NCBI GenBank assembly: GCA_901538445.1
Contig: LR594585.1
Coordinates: 739,668 to 803,667 of the forward strand
Source: Gemmataceae bacterium
GTDB taxonomy: Bacteria; Planctomycetota; Planctomycetia; Gemmatales; Gemmataceae
Direction: 5' to 3'
Length of the DNA: 64,000 nucleotides
The notes below the pieces were generated by a model. The model was not told the origin of the DNA. It saw only the letters and a list, made by a program, of their open reading frames with translations, and searched no databases. Positions 42,984 to 50,161 of this stretch are shown one piece after another (positions within the stretch are counted from its first letter, which is position 1; each line of letters starts with the position of its first letter). The position numbers were made by a program, and so were the translations under genes.

Positions 42984-43244
42984 TCACCCGCGGCGGCGGG
43001 CGGCGCGGCGGGCGGCGACCGCGCCAAGGCCGACCAGCGCCCCGACCACGGCCGACGGCTCGGGCGTCACGGTGATGGGCGGCGGCGGCGGCGGCGGCGG
43101 CTCGGGCGGGGGCTCGGGCGGCGGCGGAACGATGGTCCGCGGCGGCGTGCCGTACCAGTAGAACGCCTCGACTGGCGCGGCGCACACCACCAGCGTGGTG
43201 AGCGCCATCGACCCGGCCCAGAAGATCGCACCTCGTCTTTCCAT
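42984..43244 (-). CDS. Small exported PEP-CTERM-like protein
   Basis: An 86-residue protein with an N-terminal signal (FWAGSMALTTLVVCAAPVEA), a short FYWYGTPPR segment, and a Pro/Glu repeat (PPPEPPPEPPPPPPPP). It ends in a sorting-signal-like tail: PEPS, a hydrophobic stretch (AVVGALVGLGAVA) and a basic end (ARRAARRRG). This order (PEP motif, helix, Arg cluster) is that of PEP-CTERM proteins, which an exosortase cleaves. No exosortase is in the window. Too short for a folded domain, so it may be a structural or stalk peptide. Confidence 0.65.
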   Translation of the reverse strand: MERRGAIFWAGSMALTTLVVCAAPVEAFYWYGTPPRTIVPPPPEPPPEPPPPPPPPITVTPEPSAVVGALVGLGAVAARRAARRRG

Positions 43245-43463
43245 TTCCTCAGTACCCCGCAGGGCGGCGGGTGATCCGTCGCCAAGGGCAGACTCATTCC
43301 ACAACGGCCCCGGGGTGTCAACCGCGTCTTCCGCGGCCGGAAGCTGGGTAACCTGGGGCGGGGGCTCCGAAAATCCTCTCGGCAACGGTCCCAGAAAGTT
43401 TGCGGGTCGCACCGCCCGGCGACCGAAACAGGTGATGTCGCTGTTGTGCGCGAGGCGGTGCGT

Positions 43464-45329
43464 ATGAAACGGTTACGAGTCCAGCTCGTCGGGTTCGGGT
43501 GCTCGGTCCTCGCCGCGACAGCGGTCGGGGCCGACGACCCGTGGCGGTCCGCGAGTCCGCCCCCCAAGCCGGCACCGGTGCCGGCCGTCGTTGCGCCGGT
43601 CGCCCCGGTGGTGCCCGCTGCGGTGGTGCCCGTCCCGGCACCGCCCGCGCCTGGCGCGCCGCGGCCCGCTGCGGTGGTGCCCGTTCCCGCGCAGGTCGCG
43701 CCGGAGTGGCAGCCGATCGCCCCGCGGGTCGGCGTGGCGACGCCTGAGCCCCCCCGTGAGCTGCGGCCCGCACCCGCGGCGCAGCCGCCCGCCGCGGCGC
43801 GCGCCGAGCCGTCCGGGCCGGTGGCGCTGCCGCCGATCCCGACCGCGGCCGCCGATGAAACCACACGGCCGCGCGTCCCGCAAGACGAACCGCCGCGGAT
43901 GCGGATCCCGGTCGCGCCGCCGGGTGAGTTCTTCGCCCCGCAGCCGCAACCGCAGATGCTCCCGCCCGACCCGCCCGGCGCGCCGCGGCAGGTGCTCCCG
44001 CAGCCCCAACCCCTGCCGCAGCCGCAACCGCAGCCCCACCCGGTGACCCCGGCAGCGGGCGACCCGGGCGAGTTGCCGGTCGCCCCGGCGGACCTGATGG
44101 TCCCGGCGGGGGTGCCGGTGCCCGGCCGGCACGGCACGTTCGGCTCCAAGCCGATCAACATCTCGCGCGACTTCCCGACGTTCTTCGCCGACGGGGTCCG
44201 CGAGCGGGCCGGGCTCGCGGCCGGGGCCGGGTTCGACGCCCGGAACCGCGGGTTCGTGCAGGCCGAGTACCTCATGTGGTGGGCCACCCCGCTCGAGATC
44301 CCGCTGCTGGGGACCACGAACACGGCGGGCGGGCAGGGGTTCGTCGGCGAGCCCGGCACGCAGCAGATCCTCGGCCCGGGGCAGATCATCGGGCCGTTCC
44401 GCAACGGGGTCCGGGTCCGCGGCGGCACGTGGCTCGGGGCCGGGTGCGGCATCGACGGGAGCTTCTTCTACCTCCCGCAGAAGTCCGCCGAGATCGTGCG
44501 GACCTCGGACCAGTTCCCGATCATCACCCGCCCCGTGTTCAGCCCGAACCCCGCACCGGGTGGCGGGGTGATCGGCAACACCGGCGAAGCGGTCACCGTG
44601 CCGGGCGTCCTCACGGGCTCCCTGTCGGCCCGCGCCGAGAGCGTGATCTACGGGTTCGACGCCAACCTCCGCAAGTGCCTGCACACGTGCTGCGACTGGC
44701 ACGCGGAGTGGTTCGTCGGGTACCGGAACGTGTCGATGGAGGAGTCGCTCTCGATCACCGAGAACATCAACGTGGTCGGCACCGCCCCCGGGGTCGCCGT
44801 GCCGGACCCGCCGGGCACCGTCGTGTTCGTTCGGGACACGTTCGCCACGAACAACTACTTCCACGGCGCGCAGATCGGCGGCCTGTACGAGCGGCAGTTC
44901 GGTCGGTTCACGATGTCCGGCCGCGCGTCGGTCGGGCTCGGCGTGACCCGCCAGGAGGTGAACATCGACGGGTTCCAGGTGCGGACCCGGCCGGGGATGC
45001 CCCCGATGTCGTTCACCGGCGGCGGCCTGCTCGCCGCCGGCCCGAACATCGGGAACTTCACCAACAACGAGTTCTCGGTGGTCTCGGAGCTGACCGTCAA
45101 CGTCGGGTACCGGGTCACCCCGGCGCTCCGCGTGTACGCCGGGTACAACTTCCTGTACTGGTCGAACGTGGTCCGCCCCGGGGACCAGATCGACGGCGTG
45201 GTGGACCTGACGTTCGTGCCCAACGGCCCGCCCGCGACCCCGTCGGGCCTGAACCGCCCGGCCGTGCCGTTCAAGCAATCGGACATGTTCATCAGCGGGG
45301 TGCAGTTCGGGGCCGAGTTCCGGTGGTGA
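43464..45329 (+). CDS. BBP7 family outer-membrane beta-barrel protein
   Basis: A 621-residue protein with a signal peptide (MKRLRVQLVGFGCSVLAATA), a long Pro/Ala/Val-rich linker (residues about 30-210) containing near-perfect repeats, and a C-terminal barrel. The barrel opens with FVQAEYLMWWATPLEIPLL, a BBP7 hallmark. It continues with alternating strands (GTWLGAGCGIDGSFFYLPQ, RVTPALRVYAGYNFLYWSNV) and ends ISGVQFGAEFRW with the terminal aromatic residue of outer-membrane barrels. BBP7 is a planctomycete family of putative porins. ATG 43464 rather than 43446 directly precedes the signal peptide. Confidence 0.88.
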   Translation: MKRLRVQLVGFGCSVLAATAVGADDPWRSASPPPKPAPVPAVVAPVAPVVPAAVVPVPAPPAPGAPRPAAVVPVPAQVAPEWQPIAPRVGVATPEPPRELRPAPAAQPPAAARAEPSGPVALPPIPTAAADETTRPRVPQDEPPRMRIPVAPPGEFFAPQPQPQMLPPDPPGAPRQVLPQPQPLPQPQPQPHPVTPAAGDPGELPVAPADLMVPAGVPVPGRHGTFGSKPINISRDFPTFFADGVRERAGLAAGAGFDARNRGFVQAEYLMWWATPLEIPLLGTTNTAGGQGFVGEPGTQQILGPGQIIGPFRNGVRVRGGTWLGAGCGIDGSFFYLPQKSAEIVRTSDQFPIITRPVFSPNPAPGGGVIGNTGEAVTVPGVLTGSLSARAESVIYGFDANLRKCLHTCCDWHAEWFVGYRNVSMEESLSITENINVVGTAPGVAVPDPPGTVVFVRDTFATNNYFHGAQIGGLYERQFGRFTMSGRASVGLGVTRQEVNIDGFQVRTRPGMPPMSFTGGGLLAAGPNIGNFTNNEFSVVSELTVNVGYRVTPALRVYAGYNFLYWSNVVRPGDQIDGVVDLTFVPNGPPATPSGLNRPAVPFKQSDMFISGVQFGAEFRW

Positions 45330-45471
45330 CGCCCGCGGCGTCCCGGTCCCCCCGGACCGGGACGCGGCCCTTTGCGCCCGACACTTCTGCCAACGCCCCT
45401 CCCACGGCTCATATCCTGACACCACTTCTCCCCGGTTCGGGGTGTCCGGTGGGTCTGGTGGGGGCCTCTCA

Positions 45472-46485
45472 ATGCGCGTGCTGATTACCGGCGGGTACGG
45501 GTTCATCGGGGCGTGGATCGCCCGCAACCTCCTCGCCCGCGGCGACCAGGTCTGGGTGTTCGACCTCCGGGAGGACGCCCGCCGGCTGCGGCTCGTACTG
45601 CCCGAGAGCGAGGTCCAGAAGGTCACGTTCGTTCCCGGCGACGTCACCGACCTCGCCGCGCTCAAGAAGGCGATCGCCGACTTCAACATCACCCACGTCA
45701 TCCACCTCGCCGGGCTCCAGGTGCCGACGTGCCGGGCCGACCCGATGCTCGGTGCGAAGGTGAACGTGCTCGGCACGCTCGCGGTGTTCGAGGCGGTCAA
45801 GGCCGCCGGCGACCAGGTGAAGCGGCTCGTGTACGCCAGCTCCGCGGCCGTGTTCGGCGGGCCGGACAAGTACCCGGCCGGCGCGCTCGGCGACGACGTG
45901 CTCCTGACCCCGAGCACGCACTACGGCATCTTCAAGTGCTGCAACGAGGGGAACGCCCGGATCTACTTCCAGGACAACGGCATCTCCAGCGTCGGGCTGC
46001 GGCCGTGGACCGTGTACGGCGTGGGCCGCGACCTGGGCATGACGAGTGAGCCGACGAAGGCGATCAAGGCCGTGCTCCTCGGCCGCCCGTACCACATCAA
46101 CTTCGGCGGGTGGACCGACTTCCAGTACGTGGACGACGTGGCCAAGACGTTCGTTCACAGCCTGGAGCGGCCGTACACCGGGGCGAAGAGCTACAACCTC
46201 CGCGGCGCGGTCGTCACCGTCGCCGACTTCGTCAAGGCGCTCTGCGAGGTCCTGCCCGACGCGGCAAAGCTGGTCACCGTGGGCACGACGCAGATCGCCA
46301 TCGCCTACGACCTGAGCGACGCGGGGATCGAGCGCGACCTCGGGCCGATGCCGAAGACCCCGCTGGCGGCCGGCATCCGCGAGACGGTCGAGATCTTCGG
46401 GCAGCTCCACGCGGAGGGCCGGCTCGACACGAGCGACCTCGACGCCCCGAAGGCCGCCCCGGTTACCGTGGCCGACGAACCGTGA
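45472..46485 (+). CDS. NAD-dependent epimerase/dehydratase (extended SDR)
   Basis: A 337-residue extended SDR enzyme acting on nucleotide sugars or similar. The NAD-binding motif is LITGGYGFIGAWIA at residues 4-17. D58 lies in FVPGDVTD, the HLAG stretch follows, and the catalytic Ser/Tyr/Lys are YASSAAVFG and HYGIFKCC near residue 150. LRPWTVYGVGRDLG is typical of epimerases. The substrate is unknown. An intrinsic terminator follows (46524-46554). Confidence 0.9.
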   Translation: MRVLITGGYGFIGAWIARNLLARGDQVWVFDLREDARRLRLVLPESEVQKVTFVPGDVTDLAALKKAIADFNITHVIHLAGLQVPTCRADPMLGAKVNVLGTLAVFEAVKAAGDQVKRLVYASSAAVFGGPDKYPAGALGDDVLLTPSTHYGIFKCCNEGNARIYFQDNGISSVGLRPWTVYGVGRDLGMTSEPTKAIKAVLLGRPYHINFGGWTDFQYVDDVAKTFVHSLERPYTGAKSYNLRGAVVTVADFVKALCEVLPDAAKLVTVGTTQIAIAYDLSDAGIERDLGPMPKTPLAAGIRETVEIFGQLHAEGRLDTSDLDAPKAAPVTVADEP

Positions 46486-46523
46486 GCAGCCCCCCGCGGC
46501 CCCCAGAATCGCCCGAAACACTC

Positions 46524-46554
46524 AAGCCCGCGGGGTTTCCCCCGCGGGCTTTGT
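46524..46554 (+). terminator. Intrinsic terminator of the epimerase gene
   Basis: AAGCCCGCGGGG and CCCCGCGGGCTT form a perfect 12-bp stem with a TTTC loop, followed by TTGT. It starts 38 bases after the epimerase stop, a textbook position. Confidence 0.85.
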
Positions 46555-46717
46555 CACCGTTGCAACGAATGTAGGGCCGGTTTGTACGGATTCTGTGAAG
46601 CGGTAAGAGTTGCAACCCATTCCGCGGCACGACCGAGATTACACGTCGCGAATCGGAACCCACGATCGCCTGGGATTTCCAGGGCGCGGCGCGATTTCGG
46701 AGCCGATTCGGCGCGAG

Positions 46718-46733
46718 TGGCACGGTCGCTGCT
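46718..46733 (+). promoter_or_regulatory. Sigma-54-type promoter candidate
   Basis: TGGCACGGTCGCTGCT fits the -24/-12 consensus TGGCACG-N4-TTGCW with one mismatch (C for the first T) and the exact 12-base GG-to-GC spacing. The ATG of the 73-residue gene follows about 60 bases later. The remaining bases from 46555 to 46794 show no gene. RpoN is known in planctomycetes; activator sites were not identified. Confidence 0.5.
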
Positions 46734-46794
46734 TAAGGGTAGATCACGAACGAACCAAACCGAATACGAAACCGAAACCGCAAAGGATACAAAC

Positions 46795-47016
46795 ATGACC
46801 CCGAACACCACCGCCGCCTCGGTTGCCGCCGCCGCCCAGACCGCCGCCACCAAGCCCGCCGCGATGACGAAGGACGAGGTCAAGAAGATGCTCCGCGACG
46901 CGGCCTTCGTGCTGAACCTGACTCGCCGGGTGAAGGCCGAGATCCTGGCCGAACGCCCCGCCACCAAGGGCACCGCTCGCAAGGTGCCCGACCTGACCGC
47001 CGGCCTCGGCGTGTGA
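46795..47016 (+). CDS. Small hypothetical protein behind a sigma-54-like promoter
   Basis: A 73-residue protein: an Ala/Thr-rich start (MTPNTTAASVAAAAQTAATK) and then a helical, basic part (MTKDEVKKMLRDAAFVLNLT, RRVKAEILAERPA). AAAGGAT lies seven bases before the ATG. The ends of the transcript are unusually well marked for this window: the sigma-54-like promoter upstream and an intrinsic terminator at 47063-47093 downstream. This suggests an independently regulated, possibly abundant small protein. No family recognised. Confidence 0.65.
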   Translation: MTPNTTAASVAAAAQTAATKPAAMTKDEVKKMLRDAAFVLNLTRRVKAEILAERPATKGTARKVPDLTAGLGV

Positions 47017-47062
47017 CCGCTCCCCCTGTCCCCCCCCTCGGTTCCCCCACCCCCAAAAAGGA

Positions 47063-47093
47063 AAGACGCTCCGGATTCCCCCCGGAGCGTCTT
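47063..47093 (+). terminator. Intrinsic terminator after the 73-residue gene
   Basis: AAGACGCTCCGG and CCGGAGCGTCTT form a perfect 12-bp stem with a 7-base loop. It is followed by CGCGTTTA on the plus strand and by CCTTTTTGG on the minus strand, so it could serve both the plus gene and the convergent minus gene. Confidence 0.75.
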
Positions 47094-47118
47094 CGCGTTT
47101 ACCCGCGGCCCGTGCCGC

Positions 47119-49833
47119 TCACCTCTGGGGCAGCCCGACCGGCGGAACGCCGATGCCGCCCCCCCCGATGCCACCGACACCGGCCCCGCCGCCGATCACG
47201 CCCCCCACGCCGCCCGGCCGGATGCCGCCCGGGGGTTGAGGGAAGCCGGGCGGTTGCTGGATGCCGCCCGGGAGTTGGGGGAACCCGGCGGGGGGCTTCA
47301 CGCCGCCGGGCGGGACGATGCCGCCGCCCGGTTGCGGGAACCCCCCGATGCCGCCGCCCACGCCACCCGGGGCGGGGGCCGGGGTGCTGCCGAGGTCGTC
47401 CAACTTCAGCACGGCCCCGTTGTGGAACACGACGTACTCGCCGTCGGGCGAGATCAGGAAGGTGCCGCCCAGGTGCGCGTCCCCGGCCTTCTTCATCGAC
47501 GCGACCTTCTTGTCGCCGAGGAACGTGTCCGACGTCTCGTACACGTCCACCCCGGTCCCGGTCGCGAGCGGGTGGTGCGAGGAGCAGACCAGGTGCTTTC
47601 CGTCCGGGGTGAACCCGACGTACCCGCTGTTCGACACGCCCGTCAGCCCGGACCGCAGCACCTCGGCCTTGTCGCCCTTCGCGTCGATCGCGTTCAACTC
47701 GCAGGCGCTGGCCGGGCCGCCGGGAGCGCCCCCGCCGAAGCCGCCCCCGCCCGCGACCGGCAGCGTGCTGGCGAGGACGCGGCCGTCCTTCGCGACGGCG
47801 ACGTTGTACGCGGCCCTGGGCAGCGCCAGCGGCGGGGCGAGGGCCACCGTGGTCAGGTCGATGACCATGAGCGGGGGCACGGTCGGGCCGTTCGCGAGCC
47901 CGGTGACGAGCAGCTTTTGACCGTCCGGCGAGGCGACCATGTCCCACCCCGGGGTCGGCAGGTCGATGGTCTTCGTCACCTTGCGGTCGCCAGTGTTGAC
48001 CTGGAGCACCTGCGACCGGGCCTTGCCGACCGTGGTGTTCGCGAGGACGAACAGCGACTTCCTGTCGGCCGACAGGCAGATGTCGCGGATCACCTTGCTG
48101 ACCGAGATCGTCGCGACCGGCTTCAGGTCGGTCTTCGCGTCGGGCTTGTCGCCGCGGACCTGGGCCAGGTCGTAGACCGCGACGTCGCCCTGGTAGGCGT
48201 TCCGGTCGAACTGGTTGTTGCTCAGCATGGCCAGGCTCGCCGTCGGGCCGGACGCGGTGGTAACGTACAGCAGCCCCTTCTCGGCATCGACGGCCGCACG
48301 GGCGCCGACGCTCGCGATGTTGACGCTCCCGACGGGCTTGAAGTCCGGGTAGCTGTACCGCTGGATCGCGCCGGCCTGCCGGACGCCCTGGACCGTGCGG
48401 AGGGTGACGGCGAGGAACTCCTTCTTCTCGGTGTCGAACGCCCCGGCGAAGAACGGGGTGGCGAGCTTCGCGTGGAGCTTGGCGACGATCTCCCCGTTCG
48501 GGGCCACGGGCGGCACCGGCGGGTTCGGGTTCGGCACCGGGGGTTGCGGGTTCGGGTTCGGAAGCGGCGGCTGGGGGTTGGGGTTGGTGACCGGGGGTTG
48601 CGGGTTGGGGTTCGGCTGCGGGAACGGGTTCTTCGGCGGCTGGCCGATGGCGACGCCGCCCGGGTCGGCCGACGGCTTCGTGATCTTCACCGACGCCATG
48701 AACTTCTGAATCTGGGGCTCTAGCGCGCCGCGGTTGTCGCCGGCCGCGCCGAACATGTGCATCTCGCGGCCGGCCAGGACGATCCGGATCACGCCGCCCT
48801 TGCTCTCGTGGCCGGGCATCCCGGACAGTTGCAGTTCCTTGCCCGGGAGGCCGTCCTGCTGGATGTCGGTCTTCGACGAGACGCGGATCACGTTCGCGCG
48901 GCCGAACCCGCCGAACCCGCCGCCCCGGGTCATGCCCTGCTCGGCTCCGTTTGCGGAGTCGTTCAACAACTTGGGCACCATGCTCTGGGGGATGCTCGCC
49001 GGGAGCGGCACCGTGGTGACGAAGAACGCGTAGTCCTTGGCCGGCCCCTCCAGCATTTGCAGTTGAACGTTGACGCCGCCGGGGCTCATCTCGTTCCGCT
49101 GGCTCGGCGCCCCGGGCATCTCGCACGCGAAGTTGCCGACCTTGACCGGCTGCCAGGTCGCGCTCGCGAGCGGGTTGCCGGCCAGCGGGTTCCCGACCGG
49201 TGCCACGTTCCCCGGGGTGGACGAACCGGAGGTGCCCGCGGTGTCGGGCTTCTTGTCGCCCATCAGGAGCCACGCGGCGACGCCGGCGATGGCGAGCAGC
49301 GCGGCGACGCCCCCGGCGATCAGCGCGACCGGCGGCCCGTCGGCCGCGCCGCCCTTTTTCTTCTTCGGCTTGGGGGCGTAGTCGTCCTCGTCGTCCTCGT
49401 CTGCTTCCTTCCAGGTGTCGCCCTTCTTCTTCGCGGCCGGCTTGCCGCCCTTGAAGCCCGCGGCGGTTGCGGCCGAGGCCGCGGCGACCGTCGCCTTCTT
49501 CACGGGCTCGCTCTTGGCCTTCGCCGGCGGCTCGTCGTCGGCGTCCTCACCGGGGTCGTCGAACACGGACTTCTTCGGCTTTGCCTTCGCCGGAGCGGGC
49601 GCGGCGGACTCGCGGACCGCGGCCGGGATCGGCTCGGCGTTCACCGTCGGCGTGAGCCCGGCCGGCGTCTCGCCGGACTTCGACGCCCACCCGAACGGCT
49701 TCTTCGCCGCCCCGGCCAGCGCTTCGACGGTCATTTGCGTGGCGCAGGTGGTGCAGCGGATCGTCTTGCCGACCAGTTCGTCGGGCACCTCGAATGCCGC
49801 GTGGCACCCGGGGCAGGTGAGTGGAATGGCCAT
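47119..49833 (-). CDS. Large zinc-ribbon / membrane / beta-propeller protein
   Basis: A 904-residue protein of a planctomycete type. Residues 5-35 form an MJ0042-like zinc ribbon (CPGCHAAFEVPDELVGKTIRC, CAT). A charged linker with GDTWKEADEDDEDDYAPKPK follows, then one membrane helix (VALIAGGVAALLAIAGVAAW). Outside it come a globular domain (residues about 270-420), a NPNPQPP repeat, a WD40/YVTN-like propeller (LSADRKSLFVLANTTVG, ASPDGQKLLVTGLANG, ISPDGEYVVFHNG), and a Gly/Pro-rich tail. Likely a single-pass inner-membrane protein with a large periplasmic part. Function unknown. Ends in the terminator at 47063-47093. Confidence 0.82.
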   Translation of the reverse strand: MAIPLTCPGCHAAFEVPDELVGKTIRCTTCATQMTVEALAGAAKKPFGWASKSGETPAGLTPTVNAEPIPAAVRESAAPAPAKAKPKKSVFDDPGEDADDEPPAKAKSEPVKKATVAAASAATAAGFKGGKPAAKKKGDTWKEADEDDEDDYAPKPKKKKGGAADGPPVALIAGGVAALLAIAGVAAWLLMGDKKPDTAGTSGSSTPGNVAPVGNPLAGNPLASATWQPVKVGNFACEMPGAPSQRNEMSPGGVNVQLQMLEGPAKDYAFFVTTVPLPASIPQSMVPKLLNDSANGAEQGMTRGGGFGGFGRANVIRVSSKTDIQQDGLPGKELQLSGMPGHESKGGVIRIVLAGREMHMFGAAGDNRGALEPQIQKFMASVKITKPSADPGGVAIGQPPKNPFPQPNPNPQPPVTNPNPQPPLPNPNPQPPVPNPNPPVPPVAPNGEIVAKLHAKLATPFFAGAFDTEKKEFLAVTLRTVQGVRQAGAIQRYSYPDFKPVGSVNIASVGARAAVDAEKGLLYVTTASGPTASLAMLSNNQFDRNAYQGDVAVYDLAQVRGDKPDAKTDLKPVATISVSKVIRDICLSADRKSLFVLANTTVGKARSQVLQVNTGDRKVTKTIDLPTPGWDMVASPDGQKLLVTGLANGPTVPPLMVIDLTTVALAPPLALPRAAYNVAVAKDGRVLASTLPVAGGGGFGGGAPGGPASACELNAIDAKGDKAEVLRSGLTGVSNSGYVGFTPDGKHLVCSSHHPLATGTGVDVYETSDTFLGDKKVASMKKAGDAHLGGTFLISPDGEYVVFHNGAVLKLDDLGSTPAPAPGGVGGGIGGFPQPGGGIVPPGGVKPPAGFPQLPGGIQQPPGFPQPPGGIRPGGVGGVIGGGAGVGGIGGGGIGVPPVGLPQR

Positions 49834-50161
49834 GAACTCCTCGGTTCGATCGTGGTCGTCGGTCGCCGTTCGGTGAAGAGGCCCGTGGGGGTCACGGGAT
49901 GAGAGCAAGTATGGAACGCGACCGCGGGGCGAGCGTTGGCAAAAACCCACCCGCAAGCGTACCCCCGGGCGGCCCGCGTCGCAACGCTGTGCGGGTCGGG
50001 CTCACAATTCTTTCACCCCCGCGCCGGCGCGGGATTGCGGGCGGGGCAAGGAATTGCGGGGCGGGCGTGGCCTTTCCTGGGACCGCGGGCGTCCCGCCCG
50101 CTCTTTGGCAGCGCCCGGAAGCGGGCGGGACGCCCGCGGTCCCAGGAACGATCGACCCCCA
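49834..50161. repeat. Gene-free region holding family B copy B2 (50076-50146)
   Basis: No gene. B2 has 27-base arms identical to B1 at 26848-26918 around a different 17-base loop (CTTTGGCAGCGCCCGGA). It ends 15 bases before the stop of the double amidohydrolase, so it lies at that gene's 3' end. The rest is GC-rich DNA with no features I can name. Confidence 0.9.
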
